Below, piece by piece: positions 54,635 to 63,159 of a stretch of DNA of 64,000 bases (the first letter of the stretch is position 1; every line of letters starts with the position of its first letter). Under the pieces are notes generated by a model, which ran no database searches, was not told the DNA's origin, and worked only from the letters and a program-made list of their open reading frames with translations. Source of the DNA: DATMER01 sp963741305 (GTDB taxonomy: Bacteria; Acidobacteriota; Thermoanaerobaculia; Multivoradales; UBA5704); contig CAVUHL010000003.1 in assembly GCA_963741305.1 (NCBI GenBank), positions 1,302,001 through 1,366,000 on the forward strand. Direction: 5' to 3'. The position numbers were made by a program, and so were the translations under genes.

Positions 54635-56287
54635 ATGATCGATCGGTCCCGCTCCGAACACCTCTTCGCCGAGCTGGTGCTCACCGCGCTTGCGGCCGAG
54701 CGCCGGCTCCGCCCCTACGTGGGCGAGCTCGGCGCCGATCCCATGCTGTTCCGCGGGTTCGGCACGTTCGGCAGATGGCAGGAGATCCCGCACCCCTCCC
54801 GCTTCGTCCGCGAACGCTCCGAGGACGGCGACCGGGTGGGGGAGCTGTACACCCGGATGATCGAGACCGACACCAACATGGCCGCTCTCTGGGAGAAGCG
54901 AGTCAAGGCTGTGCTCGCGCTGCCGCGTTACATCCGCGCCGCCGACTCCACGCCTCTTGCGGAGGAGATCGCCCGCTTCGTTCAAACCGCGCTCTCACTG
55001 ATCCCGGTCCGCATCGTCCCTGTCTCCAACATCCTCGAAGCGGTTATCAAGGGCGTTGCCATCAACGAGATCCTCTGGGAGCAGGCGACGCGCGGCCCTC
55101 TGGCTGGAGCGTGGTTGCCGGTCGATCTCATCGACCGTCCCATGTGGCGGTTCGGCTGGTCGGCGGTGGACAGGTCCCTCCACGTTGTTGCCCACCCGGG
55201 ACGCATCGCGCCTGTCCCCGCGCCGCCCATGAAGTTCCAGGTCCTCTCCTACGGCACCAAGGACAACCCCTGGGGCCGGGCCTTGCTTGATCGGCTGTAC
55301 TGGGTCTGGTTCCTGAAGCGGCACGCCTCGAAGTACTGGGCCATCTTCGTCGAGCGCTTCGCGCAGCCCCTCACGAAAGGGACTTATCCCTACAAGGCCG
55401 ACGACGACCTCCTCAATAAGGAGAACGAGGACCGCATGCTCGCGATCCTCAACTCCATCCGGACCGGCTCGTCCATCGCGCTGCCCCAGGGTCTCGACAT
55501 CTCCTTTCTCGAAGCCTCCCGGGGTGGCGACGCGAGCTATTCCTCCTTCGTCGCTTGGCTCGAACACGCGGAAGCCCTGCTGATGCTCGGCGAGGTCGAT
55601 ACCAGCGGCCTCGCCAAGGGAGCGGGTTCCTTCGCCAAGGCCATGATCTCGAACGAAGTCCGCCTGGAGACCGTCCAGCACGACGCCCACCTTCTGGGCA
55701 CTTTCGAGTCCGACACGCTGATCCGCTGGCTCGTCCTGCTCAACTTCGGCCCCGACGCTCCCGTCCCGAAGTCGGTCTACGACGCCACCGACGCGGCCGA
55801 CCGCGGCCAGCGCATGAAGGGCATTGAGAACTCCCTCAAAGATGGAGTAGCCGTCCCCCTGGCCTACTACCGGATGACCATGCGTGTCCCCGCGCCGCTC
55901 GACAACGAGCCCGTGGTCGAGCCGCCGGCGGTTGCGCCCTCCCAGGAGGCCCTTTCCCATTCGAGGAAGGCAGCCCTTGCAGCCCTCGAAACCGGCAACC
56001 AGCCCCGCTATCTCGTCTGGTGGACCGTTGGAGACGACCGCGTCCGCCAGCGCCCTCTCCATAACCACGCCGTAATGCACGGCAAGGTCTTCGCCATCGA
56101 TCACCCCATCTGGAACATCTGGTGGCCTCCTGCCGGCCACAACTGCCGCTGCTTCATCGGCACCGTCAGCGAATCCGAAGCCCTAGAGCTCGGCTACACC
56201 GGCGACGAGCCCACCGGCCCCTGGCCCATCGCCCCGGACACCGGCCTTCCCGCACTCCCAGACCCTGGCTTTGGAGGTAGGCAATGA
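54635..56287 (+). CDS. Portal protein (DUF935, Mu gp29-like) fused to a gp30/SPP1-gp7-type C-terminus
   Basis: A 550-residue protein. Residues about 30-410 follow the DUF935 pattern (LYTRMIETDTNMAALWEKRVKAVLALP, FAQPLTKGTYPY, GAGSFAKAM). From about 455 the sequence changes to the minor-head motif VGDDRVRQRPLHNHAVMHGKVFAIDHPIWN then PPAGHNCRC. In Mu these are separate genes (gp29 portal, gp30). The fusion keeps only the C-terminal motif of gp30. It overlaps the protease gene by 4 bp. Confidence 0.85.
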   Translation: MIDRSRSEHLFAELVLTALAAERRLRPYVGELGADPMLFRGFGTFGRWQEIPHPSRFVRERSEDGDRVGELYTRMIETDTNMAALWEKRVKAVLALPRYIRAADSTPLAEEIARFVQTALSLIPVRIVPVSNILEAVIKGVAINEILWEQATRGPLAGAWLPVDLIDRPMWRFGWSAVDRSLHVVAHPGRIAPVPAPPMKFQVLSYGTKDNPWGRALLDRLYWVWFLKRHASKYWAIFVERFAQPLTKGTYPYKADDDLLNKENEDRMLAILNSIRTGSSIALPQGLDISFLEASRGGDASYSSFVAWLEHAEALLMLGEVDTSGLAKGAGSFAKAMISNEVRLETVQHDAHLLGTFESDTLIRWLVLLNFGPDAPVPKSVYDATDAADRGQRMKGIENSLKDGVAVPLAYYRMTMRVPAPLDNEPVVEPPAVAPSQEALSHSRKAALAALETGNQPRYLVWWTVGDDRVRQRPLHNHAVMHGKVFAIDHPIWNIWWPPAGHNCRCFIGTVSESEALELGYTGDEPTGPWPIAPDTGLPALPDPGFGGRQ

Positions 56288-57339
56288 ATGGCACCAAGTC
56301 CGAGCGTCACACGTTCCCCTCTCCCGGGGGTCCGGGAGTGCGGATGGGAGAGGGGCTAGGGGTGAGGGTCATCTCCGGCTCCGTCCTCTGGACTCCCGGA
56401 GCCGATCACACCCTGGAACTCTCCGCAGGCGACGCCCCTGTTTTGGAGTTCCCGGCGCTGATCCCCGTGGATCTCACCGAGACCCACGGCATCAACATCA
56501 CCCTGCAACGCCTCCTCGAGATGGCCGCTGTCTACGACCCGGCCGTCGAGATGGCAAGCCTCAACCTCGATCACAACTGGGGCGGCCCGTCTCTCGGCTG
56601 GTGCGAGCGCGTGTGGCTCCAGGACGCCGCGCTCTGGGTCCGCTACATCGATCTCGACCCTGCAACCGTCGAACTGATCCGGAGCAAGCGCTACACGCGG
56701 CGCTCGGCCGAGATCGCGCTCAGCCATCCAGTGACCGGAGGCTGGTATCTCACCGGCTGCGCCCTCCTGGGCAACGCCCGTCCCGCAATCCCTGGGCTCC
56801 CGCCCGTGACCCTCTGCCGTCCCCAGTACGTCCTCACTGCCCGAAAGGAGACCCCTATGCCCGAAGACGATCCCCCGGCAGCCGCGCCGCCGGACACTCC
56901 AGCCCCATCCGGAGAAGTGGAGCTGACCGCCCTCCGAGCCCAGGTCGCCGAAGGTGCCCAGGCTCTCTCGACGCTCCTCCGGCAGCGCGCCGAGCTTGAC
57001 GTAGACCGCCGCCTCGCCCAGCTCGGCGCCCGCGTCACGCCCGCCATGGCGAAGCTCGCGAAGCCTCTCCTTGTCGAGCTGCTCGCCGACCGCACCCCCG
57101 CCACCGTCAAGCTGCAAGCCGATCCGGCGAAGCCGCCCGCCGAAGTCTCGATCGCTGACCACGTCCTCCAGATCCTCGCCGCCGTCCCCGCCGTCGAAGC
57201 CCTCACCGCCGGCCGCATGGCCGATCCCTCCAATACCGACCCTGCCGCCCGCCAGCCAGGCGCTCTCACCTCCGAGCGCGAAGCCGAGCTCGAGCAGAAA
57301 TACCGCTTCAGCGCGAGCTGGGGCTTCCGGTCCAACTGA
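56284..57339 (+). CDS. Mu gpI-like head maturation protease/scaffold
   Basis: A 351-residue protein. The protease half has MASLNLDHNWGGPSLGWCERVWLQDAALWVRYIDL and SAEIALSHPVTGGWYLTGCALLG, the Mu I-type motifs; the C-terminal half after VTLCRPQY is Ala/Pro-rich with a helical scaffold segment (ELTALRAQVAEGAQALSTLLRQRAELD). A REP-like palindrome is translated in frame near residues 10-30. An internal ATG at about 56857 could give a separate scaffold, like Mu gpZ. Confidence 0.85.
   Translation: MNGTKSERHTFPSPGGPGVRMGEGLGVRVISGSVLWTPGADHTLELSAGDAPVLEFPALIPVDLTETHGINITLQRLLEMAAVYDPAVEMASLNLDHNWGGPSLGWCERVWLQDAALWVRYIDLDPATVELIRSKRYTRRSAEIALSHPVTGGWYLTGCALLGNARPAIPGLPPVTLCRPQYVLTARKETPMPEDDPPAAAPPDTPAPSGEVELTALRAQVAEGAQALSTLLRQRAELDVDRRLAQLGARVTPAMAKLAKPLLVELLADRTPATVKLQADPAKPPAEVSIADHVLQILAAVPAVEALTAGRMADPSNTDPAARQPGALTSEREAELEQKYRFSASWGFRSN
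56315..56371. repeat. REP-like palindrome within the protease gene
   Basis: CCCCTCTCCC (56316-56325) and GGGAGAGGGG (56346-56355) with a following GGGGTGAGGG tail. Translated as TFPSPGGPGVRMGEGLGVRV. It is related to the palindrome at 23753-23790 and appears to have entered the 5' end of the coding region without breaking the frame. Confidence 0.75.
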
Positions 57340-57351
57340 CGGAGATCACCG

Positions 57352-57792
57352 ATGCCAGCTCTAACCGCAGACGTCCACCGCATGCACTCGGTTCATCAAC
57401 CGCAGTTCCTCCCGCTTCCTGTGAAGGCGGGAGCCCGCATCTACCTCAACGCCATCACCTGCACGGACGCCAACGGCTTCGCGGTGCCCGGAGCCAACAC
57501 CGCCGGGCTGCGCGGCCAGGGCGTGGCTTGGAAATCCTTCGACAACACCCTCGGCGCCGACGGCACACTCGGAGACACCTTCAGCGCCTACGGCGCCGTC
57601 CGCTTCGTCGAAGTGGACAGCCAAGGCGAGTGGGAATTCGCCTTCACCGGCGCCGTACCGAAGCCTGGCGACAACGCCTTCGTGGTGGACGACAACACCG
57701 TGGCCACCGTCACCTCGAACTCAATCCTCCTCGGCAAGTTCACCCGCCCCGGCTCACCGGGGAAGTGGTTCGTCGACATCGATCGGCGCTAG
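57352..57792 (+). CDS. Putative capsid decoration/stabilisation protein
   Basis: A 146-residue beta-rich protein: LPVKAGARIYLNAITCTDANGFAVPG, then VEVDSQGEWEFAF and AFVVDDNTVA. Small proteins of this pattern sit between the protease and gpT capsid genes of Mu-like phages and are thought to decorate the head. 12 bp after the protease and 8 bp before gpT. Confidence 0.65.
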   Translation: MPALTADVHRMHSVHQPQFLPLPVKAGARIYLNAITCTDANGFAVPGANTAGLRGQGVAWKSFDNTLGADGTLGDTFSAYGAVRFVEVDSQGEWEFAFTGAVPKPGDNAFVVDDNTVATVTSNSILLGKFTRPGSPGKWFVDIDRR

Positions 57793-57800
57793 GGGAAACC

Positions 57801-58727
57801 ATGCTCAGCGATCTCAAATCGATTGCGGTCAGGGCGACGCCCATCGCCCTCGACATCTACGACAAGACCGATCCCACGACCCTCCTCCCGTTCGTGGCCG
57901 TCGTGGTCTCCGACCCGTCCCTGGCCGAGGAAGTCAATCTCGAATGGGCCGCCGTCTTCCCCGAGCTGCGCAAGTGGATCGGGGACCGCGTCGCCCAGCA
58001 GGGCTTCGCCGGCAAGCTCAAGATCCGCCCGGAGCTCTACGAAGTCACCCTCGATTTCGACTCCATCGACATCGAGCGCGGCACCGCGCTCATTCAGGCA
58101 ACTGAGAAGGCCACGCGCATCGGCCGCGCCTTCGCCGTCGGCAAGGTTCTCCTGGCCTACCGGGTCCTGCGCGAGAACCAGCTCACCTACGACGGCCAGG
58201 ACTTCTTCGACAACGCCCACCAGCATCCGGACGGCACCCTCGCCTCCAACCTCGTCAACGTCGTCCGCGTCGATCCGACCGCCCCGGACGTGATCGAGGT
58301 CCGCGATGAGCTGTCCGCGGCCGTGGACCGGCTCATGGCCAACTCCATCCTGCGCGACGAGCTGGTGCGCAGCGACGACGTGCGGAAGGGCCTGGTCATT
58401 TTCGTGCGCTCCCAGAAGGTCTGGTCGGCCTACGAAAAGCTGCGCACCGAGAAGAGCTTCGGCGCCGATCCCAACCTCTGGCAGAACGCCTTCGAGCTCG
58501 TCCGTGACTTCAAGCCGAAGGTGGGGACGGAGAACACCGTGGACATCGTCCTCGCCACCCCCAACGGTCCCCGGCCCGCGATCTTCGTGGTTTCCCGCGA
58601 GCCACAGGGCTTGAAATTCGATCAATCCAAGGAGTTTGCGTCGCGTTACATCCCGTTCGGCATGGATGCCATGTACGGCGTCACGCCGGCCTTCTGGCAA
58701 ACCGCCGTTCGGGTTCTTCCAACGTAG
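57801..58727 (+). CDS. Mu gpT-like major capsid protein
   Basis: A 308-residue protein. Landmarks of Mu-like major head subunits: SDPSLAEEVNLEWAAVFPELRKWIGDR, YEVTLDFDSIDIERG, QDFFDNAHQHPDG and RYIPFGMDAMYGVTPAFWQ. It forms the icosahedral shell. Length close to Mu gpT (305). AGGGGAAACC precedes the ATG. Confidence 0.92.
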   Translation: MLSDLKSIAVRATPIALDIYDKTDPTTLLPFVAVVVSDPSLAEEVNLEWAAVFPELRKWIGDRVAQQGFAGKLKIRPELYEVTLDFDSIDIERGTALIQATEKATRIGRAFAVGKVLLAYRVLRENQLTYDGQDFFDNAHQHPDGTLASNLVNVVRVDPTAPDVIEVRDELSAAVDRLMANSILRDELVRSDDVRKGLVIFVRSQKVWSAYEKLRTEKSFGADPNLWQNAFELVRDFKPKVGTENTVDIVLATPNGPRPAIFVVSREPQGLKFDQSKEFASRYIPFGMDAMYGVTPAFWQTAVRVLPT

Positions 58728-58752
58728 TACGAGAGAGAAAAGGAGCAGTCCG

Positions 58753-59034
58753 ATGAGAGAGATGAAGATTTACAAGATCCGTGTCACCGGCGAAGTCCTG
58801 GACACCGCCACCGCCACCCGCCGCGTCGACGTGGACGGCCAGGTGCTGACCTTCGGCCGCGAGCCGGTCTACATCCGTGCGGCCGGGTTGCCCCGGCAGC
58901 TCGCCGACGATCCCAAGCTGCGGATCGAAGTCGTGGACTCAGTGCCCGCGGGCATGGAGGTCATCGACCTCAAGCCCGAGCGTGTCCAGGAGCCCGAAAC
59001 CGCCTTCGTGGAGCCGGCCAGGAAGCGCCGCTGA
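58753..59034 (+). CDS. Small head-associated protein, function unknown
   Basis: A 93-residue protein with AAAGGAG upstream. MREMKIYKIRVTGEVLDTATATRRVDVDG, VYIRAAGLPRQLADDPKLRIEVV and a charged end (EPARKRR). Beta-rich; placed directly after the capsid gene and before a terminator, so it may be a connector or head completion protein. No family recognised. Confidence 0.6.
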   Translation: MREMKIYKIRVTGEVLDTATATRRVDVDGQVLTFGREPVYIRAAGLPRQLADDPKLRIEVVDSVPAGMEVIDLKPERVQEPETAFVEPARKRR

Positions 59035-59042
59035 TGCCCTTT

Positions 59043-59080
59043 CCCGCCCGGCGCCGTCTTGGTGCCGGGCGGGTCTTTTT
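59043..59080 (+). terminator. Strong intrinsic terminator closing the head operon
   Basis: CCCGCCCGGCGCC/GGTGCCGGGCGGG (13 bp, one G-T pair) with a 5-nt loop, followed by TCTTTTT. It lies 9 bp past the last head-region gene and marks the end of the structural operon, before any tail gene. Confidence 0.9.
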
Positions 59081-59094
59081 CCCAGGAGACCACA

Positions 59095-59490
59095 ATGCAA
59101 GTCAATCTCTCCCTCACCCCCGGCTACCGCCTGAAGATCGAGCGGGCCTCCCGCATGAGCGAGCTCGTGGACCGCACCATCACCGGCCTAGCCGCCCTCG
59201 GAGGAAGCGCCGCCTTCCTGGAGATCCTCCGTCGCTGGCTCCAGCGCCGGCAGGAGAAGCGCCAGGAGCAGCTCCAGCTCGACGTCCGCATCATGGAAGA
59301 GGGCCACACTCTCCGCCAGGAGGCCTACCAGCGCGAGCGAGAGGCCCTGAAGGCCCTCGCCGAAGAGCGCGAGCGCCGCCACAAGGCCGAGCTTCTCGCC
59401 TTGGAAGCCCAGATGCAGGCGAAGCTGGAGGCGCTGACCCGAGCCAACGAAGCCCTCACCCGGCGCCTTGAAGAGCGGCCCAGACGCTGA
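59095..59490 (+). CDS. Small membrane-anchored coiled-coil protein
   Basis: A 131-residue protein from ATG 59095 (CCCAGGAG upstream). A weakly hydrophobic segment (about 22-42) is followed by long charged helices (RRQEKRQEQLQLDVRIMEEG ... EALTRRLEERPRR) with coiled-coil heptads. It could be a holin/spanin-like or tape-like fragment, but no motif decides. It ends 28 bp before the DUF5131 gene. Confidence 0.6.
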   Translation: MQVNLSLTPGYRLKIERASRMSELVDRTITGLAALGGSAAFLEILRRWLQRRQEKRQEQLQLDVRIMEEGHTLRQEAYQREREALKALAEERERRHKAELLALEAQMQAKLEALTRANEALTRRLEERPRR

Positions 59491-59518
59491 ATCTTCGTAG
59501 TAGAATGTCGACACCTCT

Positions 59519-60346
59519 ATGGCACGGAACTCGCCCATCGAATGGACTCATCACACCTTCAATCCATGGTGGGGGTGTGTCAAAATCTCCCCTGCCTGCG
59601 CCCATTGTTACGCCGAAAAGTGGTCTCGGCGCGTTGGTCTCCAGTTGTGGAGTGAGGAGGGACCTCGCCGTTTCTTCGGAGATCGCCACTGGCGGGAACC
59701 GATAATCTGGAACGCCGAAGCTGAGCGAACGCGAGTCCGGAGAAGAGTGTTCTGTGCCTCCATGGCAGATGTCTTCGAGCCTCGTGAAGATCTTGATCCT
59801 TGGCGTATCCGACTTTGGGCTCTTATAGAGCAGACGCCTTGGCTAGACTGGCTGCTACTGACGAAGCGGCCCGAATTCGTTGGCGAACAAGTTCCCTGGG
59901 ATACCTCATGGCCTGACAATGTTTGGCTTGGGGCTACTGCCGAAAATCAGCTCTGGCTGGTTCGACGAGCCGACCAACTAGCCCGCTACCCGGCGGCTGT
60001 CCGCTTCATCTCCTGTGAACCATTGTTAGCGCCGCTAGACTTAAGTCCGGTCCTAGGAGCCGTCAACTGGGTCATCGCAGGTGGTGAAAGCGGCCCGAGG
60101 GCGCGACCGTCCCATCCACAATGGTTTCGTGGTCTCCGTGATCAGTGCCTCGCATCAGGGGTCGCGTTCCACTTTAAGCAATGGGGAGAATGGGCGCCGG
60201 TGCACGATTCAGGAAAATCTTCTTCCAGAACTCAGCAACTTGTCTGGAACGGTCAGCCCATAGATGTTGAGAGGCGCGGTAAGAAGTACAATGGGCGGCA
60301 ACTGGATGGGTGCACCTGGGACCAACTACCAACGATTAGAGGCTGA
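59519..60346 (+). CDS. Three-Cys-motif protein (DUF5131, phage Gp37/Gp68 family)
   Basis: A 275-residue protein. The motif WGCVKISPACAHCYAE (C-x6-C-x2-C, about 19-34) is the family hallmark and resembles a radical-SAM iron-sulfur site. Further landmarks: VFCASMADVFEP, LLLTKRPE, VWLGATAENQ, RFISCEPLL, WVIAGGESGPRARP and FHFKQWGEW. The biochemical role is unknown. It is followed after 3 bp by its usual partner TcmP. The GC content is lower than that of the head genes. Confidence 0.9.
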   Translation: MARNSPIEWTHHTFNPWWGCVKISPACAHCYAEKWSRRVGLQLWSEEGPRRFFGDRHWREPIIWNAEAERTRVRRRVFCASMADVFEPREDLDPWRIRLWALIEQTPWLDWLLLTKRPEFVGEQVPWDTSWPDNVWLGATAENQLWLVRRADQLARYPAAVRFISCEPLLAPLDLSPVLGAVNWVIAGGESGPRARPSHPQWFRGLRDQCLASGVAFHFKQWGEWAPVHDSGKSSSRTQQLVWNGQPIDVERRGKKYNGRQLDGCTWDQLPTIRG

Positions 60347-60349
60347 GTT

Positions 60350-61318
60350 GTGCGCAGGCGAACGCAAGTAGATAAATCTGATCCCGTGCTTTTTGAGTAC
60401 CCGAGTCAGCCCGCGCCTCTCGGAGTAAAAATCAAGAGGTTAAATGCATGTTTATGGACCGCCCATAAGGCCCAGCTTATTCAATGCTATCTCGATTATT
60501 TTGTTTACATCACAAAGTGCGGCACATACATTGATGGGTTTGCGGGGCCGCAAGACCCCGGCCAAGTTGAGAGTTGGTCGGCTAAGCGTGTGCTTGAGAG
60601 CCAAGTACGGCCAAAGCGGCTGCGCAATTTTTTTCTCTTTGATGCCAATCCTTCTCAGATTCAGAAGCTTGAAGAGATGCGTGCCAATCTGGCGCCTCTA
60701 CCTTCAAACCTTAAGCGCCGGATTGAAGTTACGAAGGGAGATTTCAATGAGGCCGTTGTGGAATTTCTCAGCAATGGAGAGATCCCAATCGAGCCGACCT
60801 TCTGTCTTTTGGACCAACGCACCTTCGAATGTCGTTGGTCGACTGTCGAGGCACTTGCTAGCTACAAACCAGAAGGCACCAAGATTGAAATTTTTTATTT
60901 TCTACCAATTGCTTGGCTAGATAGGGCCTTCAGTGCCACTTCGAGAAAGGAAACCTTAGCCGACATTGCAGCCTGGTGGGGTAGAGATGATTGGAGAACT
61001 CTCCAACGCCTGAACAATCGTGACTGCGCCAAGCTTTTTACTCAAAGGTTCATGGAGTTAGGCTATGCTGACGTCAAGCCATGGCCCATCTATAGCGAAG
61101 AGGGCTCTTCGCGCGTTATGTATTACATGATCCATGCGACCGACCACCGCGAGGCACCGGTATTGATGCGACGCGCCTACGAGCGAGTGGGGTTGGCTCC
61201 TCCCTCGGCGCATTTACAGCTCGATTTGGACTTTGATCTTAAGCCACCCGATCCTCCCACCCCAGACCTGCCAGAGGATCTTTTTGGGCCACCGCAAGGC
61301 AGCGACTTGCACGAATGA
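60350..61318 (+). CDS. tcmP: TcmP, three-Cys-motif partner protein
   Basis: A 322-residue protein from GTG 60350. N-terminal AHKAQLIQCYLDYFVYITKCGTYIDGFAGPQDPG, then FFLFDANPSQIQKLEEM, RIEVTKGDFNEAVVEFL and a later CLLDQRTFECRWSTVEAL correspond to the TcmP pattern, which suggests a Rossmann methyltransferase-like fold. TcmP genes occur next to DUF5131 genes in phages and islands; the pair's activity is not established. A Pro-rich C-terminus ends the protein. Confidence 0.85.
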   Translation: MRRRTQVDKSDPVLFEYPSQPAPLGVKIKRLNACLWTAHKAQLIQCYLDYFVYITKCGTYIDGFAGPQDPGQVESWSAKRVLESQVRPKRLRNFFLFDANPSQIQKLEEMRANLAPLPSNLKRRIEVTKGDFNEAVVEFLSNGEIPIEPTFCLLDQRTFECRWSTVEALASYKPEGTKIEIFYFLPIAWLDRAFSATSRKETLADIAAWWGRDDWRTLQRLNNRDCAKLFTQRFMELGYADVKPWPIYSEEGSSRVMYYMIHATDHREAPVLMRRAYERVGLAPPSAHLQLDLDFDLKPPDPPTPDLPEDLFGPPQGSDLHE

Positions 61319-61371
61319 GAATCGTACTTCCGGCGGTTGCGCGTCCTGCAATGCTCTAGATAAGCGCTCGA

Positions 61372-62334
61372 TCACCATGGATCATATTCCGGAATGTGGC
61401 TGTCGGTAAAAAGGTGGAGCCTTCTGACGCTGATGTCATTCTCCTGAGGATCGAGAGCAATAATGAGCCTCCTGAGAGGATAGGTAATTCCAGACAACCA
61501 ACCAAGTATTGCCCTAGCCTTGTCCGTTACTTGATTGGAAAGCGGCTTGAGGACTAAGTCACTCAGGTCGGGCGTGAACGACATAATTTCTGCTATTGAA
61601 CCTGCCGCCAAATCAGTAAGAGCAACGAGATCCTCGAAACGCCTGTCAGGCCCATCGGCCTCGGTGGTGACGAATAAAAAAGTACCGTGGTTCTTAGGAG
61701 CATAGTGGCTGAGAAGAAAGAGCAGTACATTCCCTGCTATCTCATGCCGCTTTGAATTTGCGGCAAGGTCATCCTGGTCCGTAATCCAAACAATATTCTG
61801 CTTGGGAGCAGAGAGGCCGGCGACGAGCAGGGCTCCCAAGTGACCGATTAGGCACAAGCGCTCGTAGCCCTTGGCCTTCCACCCTTCAGGTTCAAAAGGC
61901 AATGACACGAAAGTAGCTCTGTTTCCGGCTTCACCGAGTAAAGACGGAACGCCTTTGTGGATGGCGAAAACAACAAGCAAACCCCTTAACGTATTCGCAG
62001 CGCGCAGGAGAGGGACTAGACTCTGAGCACGCTTCCTGTCCTTGAGGTCCTTGTATGAAATACGTCGCCCATCAGGCAGAAGTCTACCTCTCACCCGTTG
62101 TCGTTGAATTTCCCAAGTTTCCGTTGACTGCGTATCTATTAATAGGAAGGCATAGGTTTGATATAGAGAGGTTTGATGAGAACCGCCATAATCGCTAGCT
62201 AATACCAACTCGGAAGCGCGACGAACAGAGCAGAGGAGATTTGGCGACCGCCACTCCTCAAGTCTAATGAAATCACTTATTCTGTTGGCTAAGCCAAACG
62301 CAGGCCAGTCTATACTATTCCAGTAAAGTGCCAT
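61372..62334 (-). CDS. Unrecognised protein, last gene of the Shedu-like trio
   Basis: A 320-residue protein. LVLASDYGGSHQTSLYQTYAFLLIDTQ near residue 45, YKDLKDRKRAQSLVPLL, and IVWITDQDDLAAN about residue 180 give acidic residues at strand ends, which would fit an RNase H-like fold similar to DUF3800 proteins. This is pattern reading only. It has low GC and is on the minus strand with the two upstream genes (52-bp gap). Possibly effector or accessory of the defence trio. Confidence 0.55.
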   Translation of the reverse strand: MALYWNSIDWPAFGLANRISDFIRLEEWRSPNLLCSVRRASELVLASDYGGSHQTSLYQTYAFLLIDTQSTETWEIQRQRVRGRLLPDGRRISYKDLKDRKRAQSLVPLLRAANTLRGLLVVFAIHKGVPSLLGEAGNRATFVSLPFEPEGWKAKGYERLCLIGHLGALLVAGLSAPKQNIVWITDQDDLAANSKRHEIAGNVLLFLLSHYAPKNHGTFLFVTTEADGPDRRFEDLVALTDLAAGSIAEIMSFTPDLSDLVLKPLSNQVTDKARAILGWLSGITYPLRRLIIALDPQENDISVRRLHLFTDSHIPEYDPW

Positions 62335-62386
62335 TCAACACTCCAGTTAGCGGGCGGGGTTTGGCCACACGTCGAGGCGCCAGAAC

Positions 62387-63142
62387 CTAGGATGCACCAG
62401 CAAGATCGACTCCGAATGACGAGCCGAACTTCGCCTTGAATGCGACGCGAAGAGAATCGTGAGCGGGGTCGGCGTCCATGAGGTCGGCAGTGTACTGACT
62501 CAATACCTGGTCAAGCGCATCCAGCAGCTGGTGTGGATCGATGATGACGGTTGGACAGGCTCTGCTGTCTGAGTACTGCGTATTTCCGACTGGCTCGACT
62601 TGAACAGGCGTCGGGAGCCCGAAGATTGCTCCGTAGAGCGGAACGTGGGCCTCGTGGAGAATGCCGCAGCGGAACCCGAAATAGAGAACCTGGGCGACAT
62701 CTTCGAGTGCAGCCGGTTTGCAGCCGGCAGGTCGCTCGATTGGTACTCTGAGTCTCTGACTATACGCAGGCAACTTCAAGCTAATGAAGGAAAGAAACAC
62801 GCTACGCTTAGAGTGCGTCTCGCCGCGGAAGAACTGGCTCAGAGTATCGATTAGCAAGCAATTGAGTGCCATGACTGCAAATGCATAATTACCCGAAGCA
62901 GCTTCGAGAGCGCGTGCAGGTTGCACGTACCATTCGCGAATGCGTTTCTCAAAGGCGGTGACGACCTCCCGCAGGCTCCTCCAGTCGATGTCCGAGTACA
63001 GTACCCCAGGGCTGAAGATGCGACCTGCCAGGACTGGCGTGTAAAACATTGACAATTCTCCGTGTGGCCTACCGCTGTGGGTAATCAGCGGGACATAATC
63101 GGGGGCGCCAGCCATCCGTTTGATGCCCGGGATAGACGGCAC
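62387..63142 (-). CDS. Hypothetical protein with HEPN-like RxxxxH motif
   Basis: A 251-residue protein from GTG 63142; ATG at about 63113 is an alternative. Mostly helical. LYFGFRCGILHEAHVPLYGA contains R-C-G-I-L-H, the R-x4-H signature of HEPN ribonucleases, in the usual setting (R-x-G-L/I-L-H-E). LLIDTLSQFFRGE is another conserved-looking segment. It starts 17 bp after the upstream nuclease-like gene stops, so it is in one operon. HEPN assignment is tentative. Confidence 0.55.
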   Translation of the reverse strand: MPSIPGIKRMAGAPDYVPLITHSGRPHGELSMFYTPVLAGRIFSPGVLYSDIDWRSLREVVTAFEKRIREWYVQPARALEAASGNYAFAVMALNCLLIDTLSQFFRGETHSKRSVFLSFISLKLPAYSQRLRVPIERPAGCKPAALEDVAQVLYFGFRCGILHEAHVPLYGAIFGLPTPVQVEPVGNTQYSDSRACPTVIIDPHQLLDALDQVLSQYTADLMDADPAHDSLRVAFKAKFGSSFGVDLAGAS

Positions 63143-63159
63143 CTCACGAGCCTACCGGT

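Noticed and set aside
50942..59034. Transposable Mu-like prophage
   Set aside because: Head genes are Mu-like, but no DDE transposase, MuB, Mor or tail genes were found, and site-specific recombinases plus a tRNA site are present instead.
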